From assembly GCF_026151205.1 (NCBI RefSeq), contig NC_087078.1, forward strand, positions 16,819,118-16,883,117: a DNA stretch of 64,000 nt, given 5' to 3'. The notes beneath the pieces were generated by a model. The model had not been told where the DNA came from. It saw only the letters and a program-made list of their open reading frames with translations, and ran no database searches. Source of the DNA: Bolinopsis microptera (lineage: Eukaryota; Ctenophora; Tentaculata; Lobata; Bolinopsidae). Below are positions 53,786-64,000 of the stretch, in pieces (positions within the stretch are counted from its first letter, which is position 1; the number at the start of each line of letters is the position of its first letter). Made by a program: the position numbers and the translations under genes.

Positions 53786-54896
53786 GCGATGGAATTATTT
53801 TATTCACATTTTTAGACAACGTTTGGTACAAAATTTATCAACATCGGGAAAAAAACATTCTGTGCCAACTCATGGCGCTTATAGTTATAGTTATAAATAT
53901 AATACATCTGACTAAATGGCCAAATCAAAATGCAACGTGTGTCAATGATTGACAGAACTGAGAACGAAAACATTGGCTTCAACAATTCGAACAAATGTAA
54001 TCAGAAGTCAATAACAGTAACACGCATATAAAAACTAAAATGAAACATTTACAAATAACGTTAGCTCGACGTTTGTATATGCTGATTAGTAAAATTCTGG
54101 AATTAACGGCACAGTCAACTTCAAGCACATGCGCAAGACATATATCCAATATCGTATTATCAATTATGCAATATGACATGTTATAATAACCAATTTTAAT
54201 AACATCACTTAAACTATGTATATCATTTTTCAGTCCATCTCTTTTAAATGCGTCACAGATACTTTGAGTGGATAAACTCAGGGAAGATTATAATTTTAAC
54301 TTGATTTTATTCCTAATATTTATCTAAACTCCTGGTCAACGTTGAGACTAAAGTAGAGATAAAATGGTAGCGTAGGAATATTACATTTTCTTATCTATGA
54401 TTTCACCTCAGCATAATTAAAAATAAACATTGAAATGCGAAAATCCTATCAAGCTAAAATTCAAAAATTCAAAAAGTAAACTGAATCTTATTTCAAGGCT
54501 ACTGTTCCTGAAAATACTCGCTAATCAGATCTATTTCTAAACGGCACAAATTAGCAACGAAAATGTAATTCAATAAACTTTCTCTCCGAACAATAACAAG
54601 CAGCAGGAAAAAAAAGCTAATCCCTAAATATGAAGGTTATAGATGCTGGTTTACTATCAAAAACATAACCAATATCATGATAATTTACCTCTCCATTAAA
54701 TTTAAAGACCATGTCATTCAAAAAAATAGTACAGTATTAGTAACAAGTTGACTGTAACAGTGTAAATTATAAACTAGCTCTAACTAGCCCTCTTCTCACT
54801 CCGCAACTCATTCTTAAACTGAAACCCGTACCTCTTAAATACCAACTAACAGATATCTCGACGTCAAGAACAACAATTTGTCGTTTTTAGGAACAA
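53786..54896. other. Downstream of the DENND1-like gene, no gene seen
   Basis: AT-rich. On the minus strand this is the 3' flank or untranslated region of the DENND1-like gene. No repeat family was recognised. Confidence 0.4.
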
Positions 54897-57026
54897 CTAA
54901 TCGTCATCGCCAAGAGAAATAAGTTGTCCGACGTTAACCTCATTTTGGGAATTGTTAGTGTTCTGATGAGGAGGAGGAGGCTTGGAAGGGAGGTTTCGAG
55001 GGATGGAAAGTGAGCCGTGGTGGGAGAGTGGTCGAGGTGGCACTGCTCTGGACTGAACAGGAACCTGGCGACTTATTGTGGCAGAGCGTCTCATTTCAAC
55101 CTGATCCAATGAGCAGTGATCACATTGGGTGTTTTTCCAGAAAATCAATTAAATCGCTTCCACTAAATCGCTCACCCAAATTAAAAAAATTCTTGTGAAA
55201 AGGCCCTGAGGGTGTGAAAGTAGTTTGATTTTGTGTATTTTATTTTTGGAAACTGATTCCGAATCACCCCTCGTGATGTAAGGTAAAAATGCTTCCCTGG
55301 AGAGTTATGGGCAAAAAACTATTTTGGTCACGTGACACGCTTGTAAAACACGAATTCGATTATTTAGGGCTCATGTTAGGGTTATGGTTAGGGTTATGGA
55401 TAGCTCCGGGGTTATGGTTATGCCTATGGTTAGGATTGGGATTACATGTAAAACCGTTTTTTCGGCTGCAAAACCGTTAAAAAAAAGTCACGTGATAATG
55501 TTTGGGCGAGCGAATTAGTAAGAGCCCAATAAAATAGATCCGTTAGAACGAAAAGTAAACATTGCCTATTCCTCTATAAAAAAATGCGAATCAGATATTT
55601 TCTTATTGATAATATCCCAGTATAATCGGCCCACATACCTGTCCAGTTTGTTTGTTGGAATTAATGGAAGGGTTGGAATTAATATGATCCAGGTTTCCTA
55701 TCATCAAGTTAAACAACTTCTCATCAATGGTCGGAGGTGGAAGTGTGTTGTCCCTAAGAAAGGCAGGAAGGTTCAGTAACGTATTCTTGTATAAATGCCA
55801 CGGCATTGGTTTGGTGGGAGCAGTTCTGGTCACGGGCATTTCCTTTCCGGTGTTCATTTTTGGACTGGAAACTCTAGTTCCACTGTTCATATCGGACATG
55901 AAACCTTGGATGGCAAAGGCCCCGTTGTTTATCCTTGCTATCTGAGGGTTCCACTCTTTCTGAAGCGGAAATTGTTTAGACAACTGAAATCGGGCAAAAA
56001 CTTTAGCTCAAGACGAAGAAAAATACGATCTCTACACGGCTACACCACATAAGTTACAATAAATGCGTTTTCTATGATTGCCAGGAAGCTTCCGGGATTC
56101 ATTACGGTCCCAATCTTTAAATAGAAAAACGTCATACGTAGTGAGATGCTTTGCTGAGCATTTCCGCAAACTGGTCATAATAACCCCAGTAAATTATATT
56201 GGATCAAGATTCGATAAAGAAACTTAAAACTTACAGCGATCTCGTCATTTATCCACGATTTGAGGTAGTTTTTATGAGATCCGGTCTGATAGTAGTCAAC
56301 TGAGAGTTCCTCGTACGCGTCACGTGGTTTCACCCCCTGGATTATTTGCAGCCTCTCCTAAAAGTAGGAATATTATTAAGAATAATTCAAAACATAATAA
56401 TTATGAATTTAATATGTATTAAACACAATTTCCGGAGCCTATAGAATTTTGGATATACAAACTGTAACTTACAATCTTTGAATGATAAAATAATAAATAC
56501 TAATAACATCCGCAAGTCTCAACTTTTGAAGGCTAACTTCAAAATCAAACCTGAATGAACTCATCAAAGTGCTGGCATTGCAGAAGTTTGGTTACAATTT
56601 CTTGTAAATTGGCTGGTCTGGAGTGAAGGAAATTATCATGGTCGAAGGAGAAAGTTTTACTCTTTGTATTGTCAAATCTGCACGAGCCTCTGTAGTTTCC
56701 TACAATTGCTACCAGCGTGACGCAGAACTGAAATAGAAAGAGTGACCAATAGTCATATGTGATCCACTGAGTCAATCATAGGAATAAATAGTTAATATAT
56801 ATTTTGAGGACCTTGGGTATCAAAGTTTCGCCGGCCATAACGAAATGCAAGAAAAGGAGAGGAAATGGTAACCATGGTAAACCATTTTAGATAGCTTATC
56901 TCCTATCTTTTTCCTCGTTTCATCATTCTCGTACATTTTCTTGATTCCCTTGATCCCCTCCATGACACTTTCCTCAATGCTGTGAGGTATTTTCAGCATG
57001 TCTTCGTTCAGCAATGAAGGAGGCAC
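54897..57026 (-). CDS. DENND1-like (connecdenn) Rab exchange factor, C-terminal five exons
   Basis: Exons in transcript order: 56,883-57,026; 56,551-56,727; 56,235-56,357; 55,639-55,983; 54,897-55,100. All begin in phase 0 with AG acceptors and GT donors, giving 330 codons to TAG at 54,897. FCVTLVAIVGNYRG, followed by FDEFIQERLQIIQG, parallels the dDENN segment of DENND1 proteins (FLxAQAxLFGxYR, then LQLFKQFIDGRL). The preceding exon (PPSLLNEDMLKIPHSI) fits the end of the cDENN lobe. The rest is a Pro/Ser-rich tail (PPRPLSHHGS, LPSKPPPPHQ) ending VGQLISLGDDD, possibly with adaptor-binding motifs. DENND1 proteins activate Rab35 on clathrin-coated and endosomal membranes. The N-terminal DENN core is not in the visible exons. 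Donor choice after codon 48 (GTTTAC) is weak. Another DENN subfamily is possible. Confidence 0.65.
55177..55524. repeat. Dispersed repeat with an internal telomere-like (TTAGGG) tract, copy 2
   Basis: Inverted relative of 44,147-44,488: GGTCACGTGAC, then CGAATTCGATTATTTAGGG, then degenerate GTTAGGGTTATG units (about 55,365-55,440), then TTTCGGCTGCAAAACCG. It lies in the last intron of the DENND1-like gene. The outer edge GGCGAGCGAATTAGTA resembles words near 41,927 and 52,300. Confidence 0.75.
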
Positions 57027-58455
57027 CTGAAATATGTGGAGAATAAAAATGTATTAGTTATAGTATCACATAAATAAAATCAAGAAAGATAAATTTGAGC
57101 GGCCGTCATTCAGTTCAAATGCTAGAGAAGGTATATTCTGTACCCATTACATAATATTCAGTATTCACTAGATGGAAGCTTTCTGCTGAAGTAAAATAAT
57201 ATTTGGATAATTATTCAATCCCTTAATAAATTAATATCCGTGAAATAAAATATTAGTTAAAGCTCTTTCTCCGTCCTTTTCAACCACTTAATTGTGCACA
57301 ACCACACATCTTCTAAGCACAACCACACATCTTCTGGGCTGGCTCTCGCAAGCAACATCTTCTGGAGAACTACAGATATTTTCCAACTTTGGTCTTTTGC
57401 GTCACCAAAATGCTTTTAGTAACATACTAAAAGCAATTTGACCCATTTTAAACATATTTTATATAATTACCGCTGGCTTTTAAATTTATCCGAGACAAGT
57501 TTCAAAGGTGTGGTGAACAAGGCGTTCAAGACAGGACTTTATTAAAAATTCCGGTGCTTGTAAAATGCTGGCTAATTGCAGCCATACCGAACAACTTCAC
57601 CAAATCATGGTCTAGTAACAAAGCCGGGAATAACGCTTTAAGTACCCAATTCTCCAGAAGGAAGATTAAACCGTTCTGTTTGCTACTGACACCTGGTTGA
57701 CCAGCTACCTCGGCGCTCAGTTTCAGCAGTTCATCACCCTAGTAGGCTGGCAGGCGTCAGCTTCTCTGACCATCTCATCCACTGACTTGCCTTCCCAAGG
57801 CCTTCTCCATACAATATGGGCAACTGTTTGGGTGGTACCACTGCCACTGCGGGTGGCTGCAGAATTCTGCGTGGATGTCCTGGCGTTGCCATAGATGACT
57901 GTCAGAATCCAGCTTCACGTGGCGCCGTAACGTACCATGGCTGTGAGCTTTAACCAAGGGTTCACTTCACAAGCCGAAGCCTCTGTTTTGAGCAGGAGTA
58001 CTATTACTAATCACGCTAGCGTGCGATACAGTGCAGCTTGGTGAATGGCTAACACATGGATCCAACCCTTAAAACCAACGAAAATAATGCTTTAAGTTCC
58101 AAACTATCGAAAAGATCTTTTATTTTGCCAATTGCCAGTGTTCGGTACGGAGATGTGAAGCAAACACTTGACAGTGATTTTAGGTTTTGATTGCACAATC
58201 ACTTTTTTGTGTCAAAACAAATGTTTCACCTCCACACCAGAATACACATCTGGATTCTTCCTTCCGTCGATTCTTCAGATTTTGTTACTTCCAAAAACTG
58301 GGATTTGAATATTTTTAACATTTTAAAATCTCAGCTTCTGTGTTTGTTAAAAAATCAGTCTGAGATTCTACCAAATTATTCTCTAAAAATAACCCAATAA
58401 ATTTCAATACAGCCCAGATTTTTCACTACAGATAACTCTTTTCATTCAGGAATTC
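57027..58455. other. Spacer between DENND1-like exons and cystatin gene A
   Basis: Includes a direct repeat GCACAACCACACATCTTCT at about 57,296-57,335. ORFs at 57,697-57,957 overlap on both strands and have no clear domain. I looked here for upstream DENN exons and saw none. About 130 bp before the cystatin start is shared with the second copy (ATAACCCAATA, CACTACAGATAACTC). Confidence 0.5.
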
Positions 58456-59912
58456 ATGTTGAGAACTATCTGCATTTTCCTGCTTTTTATTCACTATGCT
58501 AGTTGTACCTCGGTCAAAAGGGATGTAGAGTCAAAGAAAGAGAAAAGGAAATCGAAGCGAAAAAAAGATAAATCTGTAAAGAAGAAGAAATCTGTAAAAA
58601 GAGGAGAAAGCTGCAGAAATAGAACAAGCGAAAACTATCGCAAAATGCTATGAGTACGAAAGCAAATTGGACGTCTGTTTATCATCGGGTACGTAGTGAA
58701 TTAAAAAATAATTTGCTCAAAATTAATCATTATTGATCGCAAGAAAAAGTAGCAAACTTGATCTTCTTGAAAGCGTCCAACAAGATTATACTATTTTCTA
58801 AGTAAAATATAGCTCCATTCGATCTCCACAAGTTGAATTTCAACTTATAATTCCTCAAACTCACAGATTACAAGCCCAAGTGGATCAAGTGTGCTGAAAA
58901 GTTTCACAAGATAGCAAACGAAGGCTTATCATTAGAAATAGAGAAGGAAAAAACCCGCAGAAAGCCAGTAAAAGCCAGACAGGTTGGTGACAACACTCGT
59001 GTTGGGGTAATGAGTAAGAAGAAACGGCAAAAGAGACAAGTTCGTGGGAGTACACTGTCAAAGAAGGAGGAAAAAGGGTGCCGACAGAGCGAAAGGAAGA
59101 TACACAAAACTTGTGTAAAGTCGAAGTACGATTGTGCAGCAATAAATGAGGCAGTTTTGGAAAGGCGAGAGAATGTAGCATGGCTAACTGGCAATATACC
59201 AGGTATTCGGAGAGTCACACATTTAATTTTATATTAGTTTAATGCAATAAGGTAATAGTATTATTATTATATCGGGTCTCTATAAGAGGTCTCGACTACC
59301 TAGGCATCAAACGTTGGCAGTCGGTAATTTCCTCCGCCCGGAGTCAGCTAACCATAAGGATCAGAGGATGATTATTATTATTGTTTACTTCTGTTTCTTT
59401 ATTCGGAGAATTGTTACCTAAATTCGAAATTAGACCTCATAAACATGTTATGTAATTTGACAACAGATAAACATTTCATTTTAATGATTTCAGGAGGAAT
59501 AACCCCAGCCGACATGTCTGACGAATTGACTATTGAAGCGTTGGAGCAAATCCTGATGGAGTTTAAGCGGAGGGCATACACTCTAGGAAACATGAAACCT
59601 CGGGATACCATATTGGTCGGAGACGTTCTTAACATAGACGAACAGGTGAGCATCACTTAAAAAGACCAAATTTATTCACACTACTATGTTTTTGTGTAGT
59701 TGGGAGGGGGAGGGAGGGGGTGTCGTATTTTACATAATATGATACCCAAGATACTGTGGCAGTGTGGCTCTTTACAAAGTACACCATTACAGGCCGTAAG
59801 TGGACACAAATTCGAGGTTACGCTAGAGCTGGGGATCACAAACAATCCTAGGTGCAAAAGACTATCTCGGAATGGCATTGTGGGCACCAAAGTCTGCGAT
59901 GATCGTGAAAAT
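58456..59912 (+). CDS. Secreted lysine-rich protein with cystatin domain, copy A (one-base frameshift in exon 1)
   Basis: Exons: 58,456-58,688; 58,867-59,202; 59,494-59,645; 59,793-59,912, all GT-AG. Exon 1 encodes a signal peptide (MLRTICIFLLFIHYASC), then a Lys/Arg/Glu-rich run and a Cys pair (CYEYESKLDVC). Exon 2 has KWIKCAEKFHKIANEG, a further basic stretch with the furin-like site RQKRQ, and CRQSERKIHKTC. Exons 3-4 form a cystatin: N-terminal IPGGITPADMSDE, helix EALEQILMEFKRRAY, and Q-x-V-x-G as QAVSG across the exon junction, then HKFEVTLELG and a Cys pair. Cystatins inhibit papain-type proteases. Exon 1 is 233 bases where phase demands 3n+1. An A run of five at about 58,597 (four in copy B) shifts the frame to a stop at 58,651. 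This is either a real lesion or a sequencing error. The C-terminus is unsettled: a last exon may follow, or the frame may read through the donor to TAA at 59,949 beside AATAAA. Confidence 0.7.
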
Positions 59913-60297
59913 GTGAGTTTATTTACAAAAATCGGTGATTTAGATAAATAAATGTAGATTGTGGTGGGGAGGTGAAGCATATTTTTTCCACGTGACAGTA
60001 AGCTTTCACTATTTCCCAATCAAAACCAGGAATCACTGTAGGGACTACCGGTGGAAGATGAATAATTAAAATTCCAACAACATCTTGTTCTCTTCATTGT
60101 GCTGATTCCGGGAAGCATTCTCTTTACGCTCTCATCATACTGTAGAATGAGATATCGTTCATTTAAAATAGGGTAATATAGGTCTGCCAAGGATTGCAGC
60201 CCGATTAAGAGCTGATAAATTGCAGCTACTCGTGCCATATAAAAAATATTCTCCAAATCCCCACCACAATCCAAATATATTAGTTTTTATATTATTT

Positions 60298-60991
60298 GGA
60301 GGGGGCGCGGGGGCGGGGAGGGGGGGGGGGGGGCTGACTATATTAAAGTATATTAAAATGGAGGTTTTCCCGATTTAGGGGCGGGATATACTTTAATATA
60401 TCCCTATCTTTTTGGAGGCCTAAATCAAAAATTCGCTGCACAAAATAAGCTTGAAATGCAATTCTTAATCGATTCCGAAAATTTCATGCAAAAATATTGA
60501 AAACTGATGAAGTTATTTCAATTTTAATGAAGTCATTTTGGCTAGTATCCCGAACCGAGATATTATGTGCAATTTTGTTTATGGAGGTATTTTTACTTAG
60601 TATCCAGTATTCAACAGATATTGAGCTATATCTTTCACATAAAGTTAGTCTCATTCAAAAATATTGAAATTTGATCGAATTTTGGGCGAAAGCTTTCAAA
60701 TTTGGTGCTTATGCCCAAATATGGGCATATGGTTAAATTCATGTACTAGTCCAAAAACAGGCTTATCTTGCAAATCTAAACGAAGAATATAGCTCGACTA
60801 ATTTTGGGTATTAGGGTTACTGAAAAGGAGATAAGCACCTCAGGCCATCCCAACGTTCAGGAGAGACCTGCCCTTGTGTCTTGTTTGTTGTAATTTTGGG
60901 TATATTAAAGTACATTGAAAGTATATTAAAATTTCGGCTTTTTTAGGTGCGGGGATATACTTTAATATGGTCAGCCCCTCCCCCCCCCCAT
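60298..60991. repeat. Foldback element related to the giant palindrome at 29 kb
   Basis: Ends are a G-rich run followed by CTGACTATATTAAAGTATATT at left and its complement plus a C-rich run at right (inverted repeats of about 90 bp, imperfect). Inner sequence about 60,412-60,735 resembles 29,790-30,150 (GGAGGCCTAAATCAAAAAT, CGATTCCGAAAATTTCATG, GCCCAAATATGGGCATATGG). The internal arms here are no longer palindromic. Confidence 0.75.
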
Positions 60992-61294
60992 TATTGTTAA
61001 CGCCTGCGGTTTTCTTGTTTGAAAACGTGCAAAATCCTCATGTAGTGACTTTTATTAACTCCCTATATCATATTTTATGGTAGAAAAGCACACATGATCA
61101 ATTATGATAACTTACGGCCACGGAACTATACATCAAAATAGGGTTTTTAGCGTCCAGCCAAAATGATTTCAAGGGAAGAATCTCACCATTTCCACCAAAA
61201 ATCCTTTTGAGAACACGCATTTCTGTAATCGAGCATTTCCTGATTTAAATCATGTCTCGAAACAAGCTATTTCTTTGATATTTCTTGTGATACT

Positions 61295-61525
61295 GATAGT
61301 TGGATAATATCCGGTTGGAAGAGACAAGGACAAATAAAACAGGAAGTTAGGAATGTAAATTTCTAACTAAGTATTAAAACTTTCAACACTGTACTATATA
61401 TCAAATAATTTGAGCCTGAAGATGGCGTTGACGCCGAAAATTTGCCTACATTCCTAACTTCCTGTTTCATTTGTCCTTGTCTCTTCCAACCGGATATTAT
61501 CCAATTGTCAGTATTTCAATCATGA
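61295..61525. mobile_element. Foldback element, second copy
   Basis: Arms TTGGATAATATCCGGTTGG... and ...CCAACCGGATATTATCCAA share about 70 bp, including AGACAAGGACAA and AGGAAGTTAGGAATGTAAATT. The right half holds GCCTGAAGATGGCGTTGACG, as at 3,298-3,318. Similarity continues right to about 61,560 (TCAATCATGAAACTAATAAA). The two copies have different middle parts. Confidence 0.75.
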
Positions 61526-61981
61526 AACTAATAAACAGCTAACTACTCCATCATTTGATATTTCTTGTGATATCGAACTAAAACTGCGCACGAAGATTTT
61601 CAACGTGTTGTTCTACATGTGTAAAGAAATTCTATATCAAGAGAAATAGCTGAGTTACTGCCTCTCAATCAAGCAAATAGCTTGCTTCGAGAAATGATTT
61701 AAATCAGGAAATGCTCGATTACAGAAATGCGTGTTCTAAAAAGATTTTTGTTGTGGAAGTGGTGCGCAAATGAAGTTCCTGCGAAGTCATTTCAGCTGTT
61801 AATATTTGGTGTATCGACCCTAATAGGGCGGAAAATTTAGCTTCCACCCACATTAAATTCTGAAAATGGTCAATGGTGTGATCGAAAATTTTCATCCAAT
61901 CTCAAATTTAAAGGAAGTAGTGCCGTAGTAAGTGCCGTCCGCCACTTTCCATTTCCTGTTTTGGATTATTCAGATTCGTGA

Positions 61982-62692
61982 CGAAACTTGTTTCGTCATT
62001 ATCACTTTTTTGTTCCGGCGAAAAAAAGGAAATGGCGAACGGTGGTGACACCCCTGAAGACTGCTTATAAACTGTTTTCTCGGCAGATCGGCATAGGAAT
62101 CCTATCGGCAGTCCACTCACCTTGGAAGCAACCACCATGGCTCTACTTCGAATACCAAGATACTGTAGGTACAAGCCCCTCGAAAGAACTCTACTGGGGT
62201 GAAGACCAAGACATATCCGTGAATGACGAATATACCGAAGAGAGTAACTTTTACGTGGGGCCAACAAGTGAACTCGATGATGAATGGATATTATTTTTGG
62301 ACGAATATAGTACTGCCGACGATTATGCTTTTAATATTGATGAATTCGATGATGAATGGATATTTTTTTTACAAGAATATGGTGATGAATATGGGTTTGG
62401 TGATTTATTTGGAACTTCGAATTATGATAATTTTGATACAAACGATGATGAATACCATTTTGATAATAATTCTGAATGGGGTGATTTTATGCTTGGAGTT
62501 TCCCCTAGTGATAATTTTGATACAAATGATGATAAATACAATATCGATAATAATTCTGAATGGGGTGATTTTATGCTTGGAGCTTCCCCTAGTGATAATG
62601 TTGATATAAAAGATGATGAATACAATATTGATAATGATTCTGAATGGGATGATTTTATGCTTGGAGCTTCGCCATTTCGCAATTTTGGATGA
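61982..62692 (+). CDS. Acidic repeat ORF, probably one exon of an unknown gene
   Basis: Open from after the stop at 61,979-61,981 to TGA at 62,692, about 235 codons. It has no ATG before the repeats, so a spliced start is likely; GTTTTCTCGGCAG at about 62,090 is a good acceptor. The C-terminal half is three 28-residue repeats (62,426-62,677) with consensus DNFDTNDDEYNIDNNSEWGD plus FMLGASPS, preceded by two looser DDEW(I)xFLxEY units. It is extremely rich in Asp, Glu and Asn. No known domain recognised. It lies on the same strand between two lysine-rich cystatin-type genes. Regular protein repeats and an uninterrupted frame argue for coding, but simple DNA repetition could also keep the frame open. 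Confidence 0.4.
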   Translation, partial: RNLFRHYHFFVPAKKRKWRTVVTPLKTAYKLFSRQIGIGILSAVHSPWKQPPWLYFEYQDTVGTSPSKELYWGEDQDISVNDEYTEESNFYVGPTSELDDEWILFLDEYSTADDYAFNIDEFDDEWIFFLQEYGDEYGFGDLFGTSNYDNFDTNDDEYHFDNNSEWGDFMLGVSPSDNFDTNDDKYNIDNNSEWGDFMLGASPSDNVDIKDDEYNIDNDSEWDDFMLGASPFRNFG

Positions 62693-62914
62693 ATACATTA
62701 AATACTGGTGCACAATGCGTTTACGTTCATTTTATCTATTCATGTACCGTGTAGTATTTATTAGTCTTGTATCTAGAAATGTAAGTCGTCGCATTTTATT
62801 TTGTTTAATAATCAGGCTGAGATTCCACCCAATTATCCACTTAAAATAACCCAATACATTCTAATATACAGCCCATATATTTCACTACAGATAACTCTTT
62901 CCATTCAGGAATTC

Positions 62915-63749
62915 ATGTTGAGAACTATCTGCATTTTCCTACTTTTAATTCACTATGCTAGTTGTACCTCGGTCAAAAGGGATGCAGAGTCAAAGAAAGA
63001 GAAAAAGAAATCGAAGCGAAAAAAGGAGAAATCTGTAAAAAAGGAGAATTCTGTAAAAGATTATTTGGGAAATAGCATGGAATGCTATAAGTACGAAAGC
63101 AAATTGGACGTCTGTTTATCATCGGGTACATATTGAATTAAGAAATAGTTTTAGATTATCGGGGACGAAATGAGTCTCCACTCAGTGTAAAACAAAATAT
63201 TTGATGTATTGTCGACTTTTCGGCTATATTTTTGATATATACATAGCTGCAACACACAATTGGTACAAAAATCTATATACTATTAAATAATGTCAACCGA
63301 TAAAATTTGGAGATATTTCACGTTATTGTTTTTCATTTCATGTAAAATAAAGCTCCATTCAATCTCCACAAGTTGAATTTTCAACTTATAATTCCTCAAA
63401 CTCACAGATTACAAGCCCAAGTGGATCAAGTGTGCTGAAAAGTTTTACAAGATAGCAAACGAAGGCTTATCATTAGAAATAGAGAAGGAAAAAAACCGCA
63501 GAAAGCCGGTAAAAGCCAGCCAGGTTGGTGACAACACTCGTGTCGGGTTCAACAGCAGGAAGGAACGGCAAAAGAGACAAGTTCAAGGGAGCACAAGTAA
63601 ACTAACAAAAAAGGAGGAAAAAGGGTGCCGGCAGAGCGAAAGAAAGATACAGAAAAATTGCATAAAGTCGAAGTACGATTGTGCAAAAATAAGTGAGGCA
63701 GTTTTGGAAAGGCGATTAAATAAAGCAATGCTTTCTGGCAAGATACCAG
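62915..63749 (+). CDS. Secreted lysine-rich protein, copy B (cystatin exons beyond the window)
   Basis: Exons: 62,915-63,125 and 63,408-63,749, same phases as copy A. Signal peptide MLRTICIFLLLIHYASC, lysine-rich run (KKEKKKSKRKKEKS), then MECYKYESKLDVC. Exon 2 has KWIKCAEKFYKIANEG, the furin-like RQKRQ and CRQSERKIQKNC. The frame is intact here, and exon 1 is shorter than in copy A (211 against 233 bases) because the KEE-type helix is replaced by DYLGNS. The window ends at AAACATTTCAT, which in copy A is about 14 bases before the cystatin exon, so the cystatin domain is expected just outside. About 120 bp of upstream sequence is also duplicated, so both copies may share a promoter type. Confidence 0.75.
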
Positions 63750-64000
63750 GTACTCCAGAGATTCGCACATTTAATTGTATATTAGCATTATTATTATTAT
63801 CAATTACTTCTGTTACTTAACTTCTGTTTCTTTATTCGGAGGTTTGTTACCTAAATTTCAAATTGGATCTCATAAACCTGGCGTGTAATAATGTAATTAG
63901 ACAGCATAATTACGGCTTTCAAACTAAATACAATAACTGTTATATTAAGTAATAACGCCACAAAGTAGAAGATCGAATTAACAACAGATAAACATTTCAT
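63750..64000 (+). other. Intron 2 of copy B, running off the window
   Basis: Parallels 59,203-59,481 of copy A (ACTTCTGTTTCTTTATTCGG, TTGTTACCTAAATT, AACAGATAAACATTTCAT) with small insertions. No other feature. Confidence 0.7.

Noticed and set aside
57697-57957. Overlapping ORFs on both strands as a gene or DENN exon
   Set aside because: Neither frame shows DENN motifs or splice signals in phase with the exon at 56,883-57,026.
62405-62713. Minus-strand ORFs opposite the acidic repeats
   Set aside because: Shadows created by the 84-bp repeat period (a multiple of three keeps all frames open); the plus frame has the more protein-like composition.

Overview
This is animal nuclear DNA: AT-rich, gene-sparse, with long introns and much transposon debris. 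The genes are split by GT-AG introns. The recognisable products (a Rab1 GTPase, a calumenin/reticulocalbin, a DENND1-like Rab exchange factor, a SWIM zinc-finger protein and cystatins) are metazoan families. Non-LTR retrotransposons, a Crypton-like tyrosine recombinase, a pogo-like DDE transposon family and many foldback or MITE elements suggest an invertebrate, perhaps marine, but I cannot name the phylum from sequence alone.

Layout. 1-11,415: minus-strand calumenin-like gene (six exons seen, 3' end off the left edge). Its 7.3-kb fifth intron holds a hAT MITE nested in a foldback element, pogo-like remnants, a LINE tail inside a tandem array, and a tRNA-like sequence. 11,416-31,800: a repeat zone without a confident host gene. 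It contains a 1.3-kb repeat present twice, a broken Crypton-like recombinase, three non-LTR retrotransposon copies, a second Crypton-like fragment, and two adjacent near-perfect giant hairpins (29,086-30,442 and 30,540-31,285). 31,844-39,740: complete plus-strand Rab1 gene in seven exons, 204 codons. 43,102-47,753: last five exons of a minus-strand SWIM zinc-finger gene. 47,820-50,156: a long pyrimidine-rich satellite, a 9-bp satellite that switches strand, and a second pogo-like element. 54,897-57,026: last five exons of a minus-strand DENND1-like gene whose 5' exons I could not find. 58,456-64,000: two plus-strand tandem copies of a secreted, lysine-rich gene, the first seen joining a cystatin domain. 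A strongly acidic repeat ORF lies between them.

The most unusual findings are the tandem lysine-rich/cystatin genes (copy A carries a one-base frameshift in an A run) with their acidic neighbour, and the family of giant palindromes with G/C-tract ends. Rab1, the DENND1-like exchange factor and calumenin all belong to secretory or membrane-traffic biology, but nothing suggests they are co-regulated. Exon borders were read by eye from splice sites, frame continuity and family resemblance; no search or alignment was run.
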